Made by a program: the position numbers and the translations under genes | In this document: positions 45,566-56,123 of the stretch, piece after piece | Layout: each line of letters starts with the position of its first letter | Numbering within the stretch: the stretch's first letter is position 1 | Notes under the pieces: generated by a model | What the model was told of the DNA's origin: nothing | Database searches by the model: none | Seen by the model: the letters and a program-made list of their open reading frames with translations, nothing else | Origin: Actinoplanes aureus | GTDB lineage: Bacteria > Actinomycetota > Actinomycetes > Mycobacteriales > Micromonosporaceae | DNA: 64,000 nucleotides | Reading direction: 5' to 3' | Assembly (NCBI RefSeq): GCF_015704865.1 | Contig: NZ_JADQTO010000028.1 | Coordinates: forward strand, 62,001 to 126,000

Positions 45566-47554
45566 ATGCTGGACGACCTCGCGACGGTGGACTGGTCCGC
45601 GCTGACACATGCGTACGGGGCCGCGGACGACGTGCCGGACCTGCTCCGGGATCTGGCCGGGGGCAGCGGCAAGGCGCTGTCCGAGCTCTACGGCAACATC
45701 TGGCACCAGGGGACGGTGTACGAGGCTACGGCGTACGCGGTGCCGTTCCTGATCCGCGTCCTGGAGGCACCGGGCGCCGACCCGGGCGGTGTGCTCGGCC
45801 TGCTCGCTTCGATCGCCGACGGCACGTCCTACATGGATGTGCATCGCGGGCTGCTCCCCCGTTCCCAGCGGGACAGCGGCGAGATCGTCGAGCAGATGGA
45901 CGCCGAGCTCGGCTGGGTCGCCGCCGCCGGCCGGGCGGTGGCCGAGGGGATGCCGGTCTACTTACGACTGCTCGCCACGCACCCGGATGAGGACGTGCGC
46001 GCCGCGACCGCCCACCTGCTCGGCGGCGTGGGTGCGGGCGCCGCCCGGCAAGCCGGGTTGCGCCAGGCCGCCGGCGGCGATCCCAGCGATCTGGTCCGGG
46101 CCTGCGCGGTGCTGGCCCTCGCCGCCGTCGACGAGCCGGTGGCGGGGTCGCTCAGCGACCCGGAGCCCCTCCCCCGCCTGGCCGCCGCGATCGTCACCGC
46201 GAACATCCGGGCGGACGACGACCCGGAGCCTGTGCCCGAGCCGATCGCCCAGATCATCGAGCGGGACGCTCCGGACTGCCTGACCCGGATCCAGCGCCTA
46301 CCCGGCGGTGTGAGCAACGGCCTGAGCTGGGTCATCGCAGCGGTGGCGCGGCACCCGCGTCTACAGATCCGGCTGCTGACCGCCTGGCTGCGCCACCCCG
46401 GCCGCCCGATACGCGAGGCCGCCGCCTACGCCGTCACCGGGCCGCTGCACACCTGGCGACCGGCCGCCGCGGCGCTGGTGCCGGCCCTTGCCGCCGCCCA
46501 GCGAGACTCTTCCGAGGCCGTTCGCACGATCACCCTGCGGCATCTGGCCGGCGCCGGTCAGGCCGCCGCAGGAGCCGCAGACCTGCTGTGGGCCGCCGTG
46601 GAGAAGGGCCCGGTGCACAGCCAGGGCACGGTGTTCGCCGACGATCGCCCGGTCGGCGCCTCCGCGCTCGTCTCGCTCTGCCTGCTGCGGGACCCGCGCG
46701 CCGACCGGTTTCTGGCCGCCTTGCTGCGCGAGCGCCCGCTTCGGACGGCGGGACTGGATGACGCCATCGAGGCGATCGGTCCGTGGGCCACAGCGTGCCG
46801 GTCAGTGATCGTCGACGCCGTCGAGGCGGCGGAGGCCGGAGCCGTCCGGGCCCGGCTGATCCGGGCGGCCGGCAGGGCGGGAGCCGACCCGGCCGGGCTG
46901 GTGCCGGTGTTGCGACGACACGTCGCCGAGCACCCGCACTCGGCGAGCGAGCTTCTCGGCGATCTCGGGCCGGCCGCGGTCGCGGCGCTGCCCGAGCTGA
47001 TCGCGATGCGGGCCGACGACGACCCCGCCCGGAAGCGGATCGCGGCCCGGGCACTGTGGCGGATCACCGGCGAGGTGGACGACCTGCTCACGGTGCTCCG
47101 CGACCAGATTCGCGAACACGGCGCGCTGGAGACCCTCGCCGAAGTCGGCCCGGCCGCGGCCGGGCTGGCCGAGCTGCTCCCGCCGATGTTCGACGGTGAC
47201 GACGAGTGGCGGGCGGTCCACGCGGCCATCGCCTACTGGCACCTCACCGGTGCCGCCGGCCCGGTCGTGCCGGTCCTGGTGCGCTACGTCGCGTGCGTCC
47301 CGTGGGGAGTCCTGGCGGTGCGTGCGCTGGCCGCCATCGGGCCGGCCGCGCAGGAGGCGATCCCGGTGCTGCGGGCGCACGCCGGCTCGCCGTACCGGGC
47401 GGTGGGGTGGCGCTGGGGCGGCTCGGACGGCCTGGTCGCTGAGGACGAGGGATGGCTTGCGGTGTGCCATTACGCCATCGACCGGATCCAGGGCGGGCAG
47501 CCGGACAGTGGCTGGCCGGACGTCCTCGTACCCGAAGCATTCCGGCAGCCATGA
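45566..47554 (+). CDS. HEAT-repeat protein, paralogue 2
   Basis: 662-residue homologue of the preceding protein. It shares the MLDDLxxVDWxxLTHAYGxADD start and the ELYGNIWHQGTVY motif but has an insertion of about 35 residues around residue 90 (SYMDVHRGLLPRSQRDSGEIVEQMDAELGW). Most of the protein is HEAT-like repeats with DxxVR turns. The gene starts 33 bases after paralogue 1 with the same leader (TAGGTTGCCGGCC). Function unknown, likely a protein-binding scaffold. Followed by a repeat-rich terminator region. Confidence 0.8.
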   Translation: MLDDLATVDWSALTHAYGAADDVPDLLRDLAGGSGKALSELYGNIWHQGTVYEATAYAVPFLIRVLEAPGADPGGVLGLLASIADGTSYMDVHRGLLPRSQRDSGEIVEQMDAELGWVAAAGRAVAEGMPVYLRLLATHPDEDVRAATAHLLGGVGAGAARQAGLRQAAGGDPSDLVRACAVLALAAVDEPVAGSLSDPEPLPRLAAAIVTANIRADDDPEPVPEPIAQIIERDAPDCLTRIQRLPGGVSNGLSWVIAAVARHPRLQIRLLTAWLRHPGRPIREAAAYAVTGPLHTWRPAAAALVPALAAAQRDSSEAVRTITLRHLAGAGQAAAGAADLLWAAVEKGPVHSQGTVFADDRPVGASALVSLCLLRDPRADRFLAALLRERPLRTAGLDDAIEAIGPWATACRSVIVDAVEAAEAGAVRARLIRAAGRAGADPAGLVPVLRRHVAEHPHSASELLGDLGPAAVAALPELIAMRADDDPARKRIAARALWRITGEVDDLLTVLRDQIREHGALETLAEVGPAAAGLAELLPPMFDGDDEWRAVHAAIAYWHLTGAAGPVVPVLVRYVACVPWGVLAVRALAAIGPAAQEAIPVLRAHAGSPYRAVGWRWGGSDGLVAEDEGWLAVCHYAIDRIQGGQPDSGWPDVLVPEAFRQP

Positions 47555-47557
47555 TGA

Positions 47558-47727
47558 CGCGAGCGCGGCCGCCCGACGAAGACCGCCGGAAGGCAGGGGC
47601 CAGTAAAACGCGAGTCCGGCCGCCGACGAGGACCGCTGGAAGGCGGCCTACCAGGACGCGAGCGCGGCCGGCCGCCGGAGACCGCCGGAAGGCAGGCCCG
47701 CCGGCCAAAACGCGAGCGCGGCCGCCC
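47558..47727. repeat. Four ~51-bp repeats carrying a terminator arm
   Basis: CGCGAGCGCGGCCG-type units start at 47558, 47609, 47657 and 47711 (spacing 51, 48 and 54). Units 1 and 4 share 17 identical bases; 2 and 3 are degenerate. Unit 4 is the left arm of a perfect hairpin. The unit also carries a GACCGCCGGAAGGC segment. It looks like local amplification of a terminator arm; it is not CRISPR, since spacers are also similar. Confidence 0.6.
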
Positions 47728-47748
47728 GGATGGGCGGCCGCGCTCGCG
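47711..47748. terminator. Long perfect terminator hairpin
   Basis: A perfect 17-bp stem (47711-47727 with 47732-47748) with a GGAT loop sits between the HEAT genes and the convergent nudix gene and should terminate both. Confidence 0.8.
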
Positions 47749-47754
47749 ACGGGC

Positions 47755-48333
47755 TCAGGCGGCCGGCAGCAGCGTCCAGCCGGAGTCGCGGGCGCGGGAG
47801 GCGGCCAGGATGCCGGCCACCGCGGCCGCGTTGGTGATCTCGCCGCGGAAGACCATGGCGACCGCCTCGTCCAGGGCGACGCGGCGGACCTCCAGGTCGG
47901 CCTCCTCCGCGGTCCGCGCGTGCCGGTCGGCCTCCGGCACCGGGGTGAGGTCGCGGGCCAGGAACACCCGCACCCACTCGTCGGAGAAGCCGGGTGAGGT
48001 GTGCAAGTCGATCAGCGGCTCGATCCGGCCCGCCGTGAGGTCCGCCTCCTCGGCCAGTTCCCGCGCCGCGGTCACCGCCTCGTCCTCGCCCTCCACATCG
48101 CGCAGGCCGGCCGGCAGCTCCCAGAGGCGCTGCCGGACCGCGTGCCGGTACTGCTTGATCAGCACCACCCGGTCGTCGGAGTCGAGGGCGACCACGACGA
48201 CGGCGCCGCGGTTCTCCACCACGTCACGGTCGGCGGTGCTGCCGTCCGACATGGTCACGTCGTCGGTGAAGACCGTGAAGATCGCGCCTTCGTACCGTTC
48301 GACACGGGACACCGTCTCGTGCTCGAACGCCAT
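47755..48333 (-). CDS. Nudix hydrolase (ADP-ribose pyrophosphatase type)
   Basis: 192-residue Nudix enzyme; the full box is GLRDVEGEDEAVTAARELAEEADL (GX5EX7REUXEEXGU pattern). A conserved TSPGFSDEWVRVFLARDL after the box resembles ADP-ribose pyrophosphatases of the NudF type, which hydrolyse ADP-ribose to AMP and ribose phosphate. The ATG lies one base after the pyrG stop (TGACATG), so translation is coupled. The order pyrG-nudix matches Rv1699-Rv1700. Confidence 0.9.
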   Translation of the reverse strand: MAFEHETVSRVERYEGAIFTVFTDDVTMSDGSTADRDVVENRGAVVVVALDSDDRVVLIKQYRHAVRQRLWELPAGLRDVEGEDEAVTAARELAEEADLTAGRIEPLIDLHTSPGFSDEWVRVFLARDLTPVPEADRHARTAEEADLEVRRVALDEAVAMVFRGEITNAAAVAGILAASRARDSGWTLLPAA

Positions 48334-48334
48334 G

Positions 48335-50143
<1,809 letters not shown>

Positions 50144-50155
50144 TCATCGGATCCG

Positions 50156-52390
50156 TTAGATCACCACTACTGGATCTTCGTCGGATTTGCGCAGTGACGG
50201 CCCGCCCGGTCCGTCCGTTTCGCCCGGTGGCGGCGTCCGGTCGGCGGCGTGCACCAGCACCCGCAGCGCGGTGAGCACCGCCACAGGAACCGCCGCCGCG
50301 GCCGCCGCACCGGCCGCGCCGACCGCGGTGCCGCCGAAGACACCGGCGATCAGGGTGGCCACCGCCGTACCGGCCAGCCCGGCGCGTACCGCGGGATGCA
50401 GCCCGTACACCCGGGTCAGCCCGCCCCACGGGGAGAACTGGCAGAACAGCAGCATCAGCGTCCCGGCGAGGGCGAGCAGCGTGAGCGGGCTGTCCAGCAG
50501 CGCCTGCCCGTTCGCGGCGGCCGCCCGCTGCATCGCCGGGCCGGCGGTGCCGTTCCCCAGGGCGGTCAGGAACCGTCCCAGCGTGCCCTGCTCCAGCGGC
50601 AACCGGCTCAGGTCCAGCGCCGCGAACCCGGCCGTCACGGCCAGCCCGGCCACCGTCGCCCAGGCCAGCCGGGGGAAGGTCAGCCAGCCGCCGGTGCTGA
50701 GCGCCGCCGCGACACACACCCCGGCCGTCACCGCGATGGCGCCCACCGGGTCGGCACCCAGGTACGGGCTGCCGACCATGACCACGCCGATGCCGCCGAA
50801 GAAGACGATCACCACCGGCCGCCAGCGCCGGCTCACCCACTGGGCCAGGCAGCCGGCCAGCAGCAGCAGACAGGCCACGAACACGCCCAGCCCGACACTG
50901 CCCAGCCCGGCGTAGCGGACCCCGTACACCGCCGAATAGCCGGCCACCCCGTTGAGCTGCAAACGGGACCCGGTGAGCAGGTCCACCGCGATCACCGTCG
51001 CGCCGATCGCGGAGACCGCCGCCATCGGCCACAACGTCTCCCGGTAGCGGGGCGTCAACCGGATCAGCAGGGTGCCGGCCACCATGATCGCACCGGTCGC
51101 CGACCCGAATATCCACGCCGGATGGGTGCTGTTCCACCACGGCGCCAGGTCGGCGAGCAGGGCCGCCGGGATGGCCAGGCCGGCCGCGATCAGTGCCGCC
51201 TCGGCCAGCGCCACCAGCCGGGGCGGCGGCAGCGGCGGAGCGGCCGGGCCGGCGTGCCGGCGGGCCCGGACCAGCACCGGGACCACCGCCACGAAGAGCA
51301 GGAACTGCACGATCGCCAGCACGGTGAAGAAGATCTCGGCGACGCCGCGCTGGGCGATCGACCGCTGGTCCGCGTCGTGGTTGCCCTGCATCGCCTCGGC
51401 CGGGTCGGACGGCCGGCCGTCGGAGACGGTGGCCGCGTACCCGTTGAACAGCTTCTCCGGCGACGGGCGGCCCAGCGCGGACAGCACCGTCGGCGCCAGG
51501 TCGACAAGCTGCAGGTAGCCGTCGCGGCCGGTGCCCGCGGAGGTCAGCCAGCCGCCCTGCCAGCCCTCCCCCTCGGCGATCGCCACGTGCAGCCGTGAGG
51601 TGCGCTCGGTGTCCGACAGCCCGGCGATCACCATGAGCGACCGCTCCGGGCGGGCGGCCAGCACCCGGGCCAGCACCGCGTCGGCCGCGGCCACGGCGGC
51701 CTGCCGTTCGGCTCCGCTACCCGAGATGGTGCCCAGGTCCACGATGCTCAGCACGCACTGGCCGAGCAGTGGCGCCGGATCATCCGGCAGTTCGGGCAGG
51801 TAGCGGTCGACGCGGCCGAACGGGCGGGCCGCCGCGATCGCCGCACCCGGCCCCACGGCCACCGTGCAGCGCACCGACTCGGCCAGGGCGCCGGGCGTGG
51901 TGCCGTACGGCAGCCGCTCCTGATTGGTCCGCACCACCGTCCGCTGATCGACCACGTTCGCCCCGAAACCGTCCGGCTGGGTGAGTTCCGGTTCCGCCGG
52001 CGGGCATCGGCCGGTCACCGCCCGGGTGTCCCACGCCGCATAGTTACCGGCGCCCAGCGTGAGCCAGCCGTCCGACGGACAGGTCACGGCGTGCGCCGAA
52101 CGTACCGACAGCCAGCCCACCGAGCCCTGGGTCGCCTCCTGCCACAGCGCCGGGGTACGCCTCGGATCGAGGTCCTCCCAGCGCAGCCCGGCCGCGGCCG
52201 CCACCACCACGTAGTCGGCGCGGCCCCGGCGCGACTCCTCATCGGGGCTGACGGTCAGACCGGTCAGGCTGGCCACCGCTATCAACGCCACCAGCAGGTA
52301 CGGCACCCACACCTTGGCACGCGGGCCGCGCGGGGTGCCGGGACGTCGTACCCGGCGCAGCCGGTTGAGCCAGTGCGGCACCCTGATCAC
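50156..52390 (-). CDS. Large membrane protein with alkaline-phosphatase-like domain
   Basis: 744-residue protein. After one N-terminal transmembrane helix (about 28-48), an extracytoplasmic domain (50-345) resembles the alkaline-phosphatase superfamily: LVDLAPTVLSALGRPSPEKLFNGYA is the conserved end of sulfatase/phosphatase-type folds. The usual metal motif is only partly recognisable, so activity is unsure. Then about nine transmembrane helices (355-715). It overlaps the preceding glycosyltransferase gene by four bases (GTGA), so they are coupled. It may tailor a surface polymer. Confidence 0.65.
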   Translation of the reverse strand: MIRVPHWLNRLRRVRRPGTPRGPRAKVWVPYLLVALIAVASLTGLTVSPDEESRRGRADYVVVAAAAGLRWEDLDPRRTPALWQEATQGSVGWLSVRSAHAVTCPSDGWLTLGAGNYAAWDTRAVTGRCPPAEPELTQPDGFGANVVDQRTVVRTNQERLPYGTTPGALAESVRCTVAVGPGAAIAAARPFGRVDRYLPELPDDPAPLLGQCVLSIVDLGTISGSGAERQAAVAAADAVLARVLAARPERSLMVIAGLSDTERTSRLHVAIAEGEGWQGGWLTSAGTGRDGYLQLVDLAPTVLSALGRPSPEKLFNGYAATVSDGRPSDPAEAMQGNHDADQRSIAQRGVAEIFFTVLAIVQFLLFVAVVPVLVRARRHAGPAAPPLPPPRLVALAEAALIAAGLAIPAALLADLAPWWNSTHPAWIFGSATGAIMVAGTLLIRLTPRYRETLWPMAAVSAIGATVIAVDLLTGSRLQLNGVAGYSAVYGVRYAGLGSVGLGVFVACLLLLAGCLAQWVSRRWRPVVIVFFGGIGVVMVGSPYLGADPVGAIAVTAGVCVAAALSTGGWLTFPRLAWATVAGLAVTAGFAALDLSRLPLEQGTLGRFLTALGNGTAGPAMQRAAAANGQALLDSPLTLLALAGTLMLLFCQFSPWGGLTRVYGLHPAVRAGLAGTAVATLIAGVFGGTAVGAAGAAAAAAVPVAVLTALRVLVHAADRTPPPGETDGPGGPSLRKSDEDPVVVI

Positions 52391-53499
52391 CGGCGAACCG
52401 CCGCGACTTCCGCGTACGCCGAACGCACGTCAGCCACCACGTCCGCCTCGGTCGGCCAGGTCGCCGCCTGCCGGGGCCCCCGGGCCGCGTAGTCGGCGCG
52501 CAGCTCCGGGTCGCCCAGCATGCGCCGGACCGCCTGGTCGAGCGCGTCCAGGTCGTTCGGCGGGATCAGCATGGCGGCATCGCCGACCAGTCCCGGCAGC
52601 CCGCCTACCGCGGTGGTGACCAGCGGGACCCCGGCGTGCAGCGCCTCCTGGGCGAACAGCTGACGCGCCTCCCAGTCGCTGGTGACCACCGCCAGGTCCG
52701 CGCCGAGCAGCAGATCCGGCACGTCGGTGCGGTGCCCGAGCAGATGGAACGGGGCATGCACCCGGGACGCCTGCTGCGCCAGCGGCATGTAACTCGGGCC
52801 GGAACCGGCCACCGCCACCTCCGGCGCCGGATCCAGCTCCCGCCATCGGGCCGCGGCGTCGACCAGCAGGTCGTAGTGCTTCTGCGGATGCAGCCGGCCG
52901 ACCGACAGGATCAGCGGAGTCTCCGGGCGCAGCCGGAACTCCGCACGCACCGCCGCCCGGGTCCGCCGCGGCGGCGCCATCTCCGGCGCCGCGACCGGCC
53001 CCAGCCGCGCCTTCTTCGCGCCGAGCGCGACGGCCCGCTCCACCAGGTCCTCCGACGCCCCGAGCGTCAGCGCGGCGTTGCGCGCCACGATCCGCTCCAC
53101 CAGGGCGCCGGCCTGGCCGCGCAGGCCTTTCGCCAGCACGGCGTTGTGCCAGGTGGCCACGAGAGGTACGCCGGTCCGCGCGAGCGACACCACGAAAGCG
53201 GCCCGCAGACCGTGCGCATGGATCACCTCGGCGTCCCGCCCGGTGATCGCCCGGCGCAACGCCCGGATCGCCCCGGAGTCCTGCGGCCCGGGGTCGGCCG
53301 GGATCTCCACCGGCGCGAACTCCACCCCGGCGGCGCTGAACCCGTAGTGCTCGTCGGTCGCGGCCGGTGCGCAGACCAGCACCCGGCAACCGGCTGCCAG
53401 CAGGCCGCGGGCCAGCGAGGCGACGTGCCCGCCGGTGCCGCCGGTGGCGGAACCGAGCACCAGCACGACCGAGCCGCACCAACCGTCGTCGCCGCTCAC
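52387..53499 (-). CDS. GT4-type glycosyltransferase
   Basis: 370-residue GT-B glycosyltransferase of family 4. The N-terminal domain shows VVLVLGSATGGTGGHVASLARGL and the C-terminal domain LILSVGRLHPQKHYDLLVDA and the EX7E-type EALHAGVPLVTTAVGGLPGLV. It transfers a sugar to an unknown acceptor, probably a lipid or cell-wall precursor. The GTG at 53499 was chosen with GAGGGA upstream. It sits after murJ and overlaps the large membrane protein gene. Confidence 0.88.
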   Translation of the reverse strand: MSGDDGWCGSVVLVLGSATGGTGGHVASLARGLLAAGCRVLVCAPAATDEHYGFSAAGVEFAPVEIPADPGPQDSGAIRALRRAITGRDAEVIHAHGLRAAFVVSLARTGVPLVATWHNAVLAKGLRGQAGALVERIVARNAALTLGASEDLVERAVALGAKKARLGPVAAPEMAPPRRTRAAVRAEFRLRPETPLILSVGRLHPQKHYDLLVDAAARWRELDPAPEVAVAGSGPSYMPLAQQASRVHAPFHLLGHRTDVPDLLLGADLAVVTSDWEARQLFAQEALHAGVPLVTTAVGGLPGLVGDAAMLIPPNDLDALDQAVRRMLGDPELRADYAARGPRQAATWPTEADVVADVRSAYAEVAAVRR

Positions 53500-53610
53500 G
53501 AGCCGTATTCCTCCCTCGAATCGCACATCCCGGCCGGACCGTCGCAGAATCGACGGGCCAGGGAAAGCTTGTCATCGCCGGTGGCCGGTTCCGTCACGGC
53601 CCCGGGCGGA

Positions 53611-55293
53611 TCACCGGCGCAGCCGCCTCCGCAGCACGGCCACCAGCGGTTTCAGGTCTCGCCGGTCCAGCACGAACGCCACCGCGACGAACACCGCCAC
53701 GACCGCGACACCGCCCAGCATGCCCTCCGCGAGGCGGGCGAACACTCCCGGGGTGGGCCAGAACGCCGCCTCGAGGCCGGCCACCGTCCCCCACCCGGCG
53801 AGCGCACCGGCACCACCCGCCACCACCGCGGCGAGGCTCGCCCGGCCCAGCCCGGCGAGCGCGCCCGGTCCGGCGTGCCTTCGCACCGCGAGCGCGAGCA
53901 GCACCGCGAGCACCGTCATCCCGATCGAGTTCGCCAGGCCCAGCCCGAGCACCTGCCGGTCCTCGCCGAGACCCTGGAAAGCGAGCGCGGCCGCCGCCGC
54001 GACCATCCAGCCGGCCGCCGTGGAGAACGCCGCCGCGCGGGTCGCGCCCCGGGCGTAGAGAGCGCGCGAGAGCAGCGCGAACAACGCGTAGCCGAACAGG
54101 CCGGGCGCGAATCCGACGATGCCCGGCCAGGCAGGCTTCGCCTGCATCAGAACCGCTGCGGGCACGGCGAGCACGGCCAGCGCGGCCGCACCGACACCGG
54201 CAAGAAGCATCACGGTACGCGCGGACGACGCCAAAGCCTCCCGATAGCTGTCCTCGTCGCCGTGCTCGGCAGCCGATGACAACCGCGGGTAGACCGCCGT
54301 GGCCAGCGGCACCGCGAGCACCGCCCAGGGCAGCAGGAACACCGTCTGCGCCGCGTTGTAGAGGGTGAGCCCGCCACTCGCCGTCAGCGCGACCACCACC
54401 AGCAGCATCACCTGCTGCGAACCGACCGTGACCGCGCCCGCCCAGCCGAGCTGCACCGCCTTGCGCCCGTCACCGGCCGGGAACCGCAGCGCCGGCCGCA
54501 GCCGCAGGCGCAGCCGCCGCACCGGGATCACCAGGCAGAGCGAGAGCACCACCACGCCCAGCGTGGTGCCGGCGGACAGGGTCAGCTCACCGGCCGTGGA
54601 CAGGCCGGGCAGATCGGTCTTGGCTCCGTCGATCACCGCGTAGGCCAGGTAGGCGCCCATCACGGTCACGCTGGACAGCAGGGGCGCGATCACCGGCCAG
54701 GCGAACCGGTGGTGGGCCTGCAGGACGCCGGTCAGCACGATCCCGATGCCGTAGAGCGGCAGTTGCGGCGCGAAGACCCGCAGCATGCTCGCGGCGACCT
54801 CCTGCTGGTCGGCCGGCACCTTCGGCAACAGGCCGGCGATCGGCCCGGCCAGGAGCGCGACCAGCACCGCCAGCGGTACGAGCAGCAGCAGTACCCAGGT
54901 CAGCAGGGCCGAGGTGACGGCGCGCACCCGGCGGTGATCCCCGGCCGTCACCGCCCCGGCCAGCAGTGGCACGACCAGGCTCGCCAGGGCGCCACCGGCG
55001 ACCAGCTCGAAGACGATGTTCGGGATGACGTTGGCGGCGTTGTAGATGTCGCCGAGGTCGTCGTGCCCGACCGTGCTGAGGAAGACGAACGTGCGGCCGA
55101 AACCGGCGAGCCGGGCCACCACCGTGAGCACGGTGATCAGCGCGGCGGCTCCGGCGATCTTGGCGGTGGCCCCGCCGGGAAGACCGATCCTGGAGCCGGT
55201 GGTGGAATCCGCCTCTTTCGCGGGCCGGGTGCCCGGGTCACGCGTATCGGAAAATTCGCCCGGCGCCGCGCCGGGGTCGGCGGGCTGTTTCAC
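53611..55293 (-). CDS. murJ: Lipid II flippase MurJ/MviN family
   Basis: 560-residue integral membrane protein with about 14 helices of the MOP superfamily. It has the MurJ hallmark near the N-terminus, ARLAGFGRTFVFLSTVGHDDLGDIYNAANVIPNIVFELVAGGALASLVVPLLAG. MurJ flips undecaprenyl-linked peptidoglycan precursor across the membrane. A 45-residue polar N-terminus precedes the first helix. The last base pairs of the mraY-like gene overlap its start (ATGA). Genes around it suggest the flippase is for a wall polymer; a second murJ copy elsewhere is likely. Confidence 0.88.
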   Translation of the reverse strand: MKQPADPGAAPGEFSDTRDPGTRPAKEADSTTGSRIGLPGGATAKIAGAAALITVLTVVARLAGFGRTFVFLSTVGHDDLGDIYNAANVIPNIVFELVAGGALASLVVPLLAGAVTAGDHRRVRAVTSALLTWVLLLLVPLAVLVALLAGPIAGLLPKVPADQQEVAASMLRVFAPQLPLYGIGIVLTGVLQAHHRFAWPVIAPLLSSVTVMGAYLAYAVIDGAKTDLPGLSTAGELTLSAGTTLGVVVLSLCLVIPVRRLRLRLRPALRFPAGDGRKAVQLGWAGAVTVGSQQVMLLVVVALTASGGLTLYNAAQTVFLLPWAVLAVPLATAVYPRLSSAAEHGDEDSYREALASSARTVMLLAGVGAAALAVLAVPAAVLMQAKPAWPGIVGFAPGLFGYALFALLSRALYARGATRAAAFSTAAGWMVAAAAALAFQGLGEDRQVLGLGLANSIGMTVLAVLLALAVRRHAGPGALAGLGRASLAAVVAGGAGALAGWGTVAGLEAAFWPTPGVFARLAEGMLGGVAVVAVFVAVAFVLDRRDLKPLVAVLRRRLRR

Positions 55294-56123
55294 GCCTGCG
55301 GTGGCCGGCGGCCGAGCTCGTCGAGGGACCGCAGCCAGGGCGTGTCCTGGATGACCTTGGTGAAGCTGACCTTCTCGCTGGCCGCGGTCAGCGCGGCCAG
55401 CGCGGTCAGCGCGGCCGCCCGCCCGGCCGTCGACGTGCGCGCGGTCAGCGCCACCCCGAGCAGCGCGCCCAGCGCGTTCGCCCCGGAGTCACCGAGCATG
55501 ATCTCCTCGTTCAGGTCGGCCGGCAGCAGCGCCGCGGCGGCGCCGAGCGTCCCGGCCGCCATCGAGGCGTTGCGGCCCACCGCCAGCGGCGCCCCGATGA
55601 TCGCGCCCCCCTTGATCGCCCGGCCCGGGCGCAGGTCGAGCAGGTTCAGCAGGTTCGCCGTCCCGGCGATCACGCCGGCGCCGAGCAGCACGTCCACGCC
55701 GCGCCCGAACCGGCCGGAGCGACGGCTGCCGACCAGCGCCGACGCGGCCAGCCCGGCCGCACCCACCCCGGCGATCTTGACAAGGCCGCTGGTGACGCGG
55801 CCCTCCCGCAACGCGCCGAGATGCCCGGCGAAGCCTTTCGCCGCCTTCTGCTCCGGGCGGTTGCCGACCAGGTCGTCGTAGAAGCCGACCGCGCCGCTCA
55901 CCGCGCCGGCCGTCACCGCCGCGGCGGCCAGCCGCCGGGTGCGGGCGCCGGACGCGGCACCGAACGTGGCACCGACCGCGAGCGCCGGGCCGCCGGCGAG
56001 AGACACCGTGCGTCCGTGGAAGTTGGTGCGGTTCAGCTCACCCGCGTTCGGGTCGCGGCGAACCCAGGCCAGCGTGGTACGCGCCACCGACGCGCCGATG
56101 CCCAACGAGCGGAGGAAAGCCAT
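55290..56123 (-). CDS. MraY/WecA-like glycosyl-phosphate transferase
   Basis: 277-residue protein of the polyprenyl-phosphate GlcNAc/MurNAc-pentapeptide transferase family, but short. The catalytic GFYDDLVGN (DDxx motif), the GTANLLNLLDLRPGRA segment and the cation-binding LGDSGANALGALLG are present. It probably moves a sugar phosphate onto undecaprenyl phosphate; it is not the essential mraY (which lies in the dcw cluster). Coupled by ATGA overlap to murJ. Confidence 0.85.
   Translation of the reverse strand: MAFLRSLGIGASVARTTLAWVRRDPNAGELNRTNFHGRTVSLAGGPALAVGATFGAASGARTRRLAAAAVTAGAVSGAVGFYDDLVGNRPEQKAAKGFAGHLGALREGRVTSGLVKIAGVGAAGLAASALVGSRRSGRFGRGVDVLLGAGVIAGTANLLNLLDLRPGRAIKGGAIIGAPLAVGRNASMAAGTLGAAAALLPADLNEEIMLGDSGANALGALLGVALTARTSTAGRAAALTALAALTAASEKVSFTKVIQDTPWLRSLDELGRRPPQA

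Noticed and set aside
47558-47727. CRISPR-like array
   Set aside because: Intervals between the repeated units are themselves similar, units differ, and no cas gene is near.
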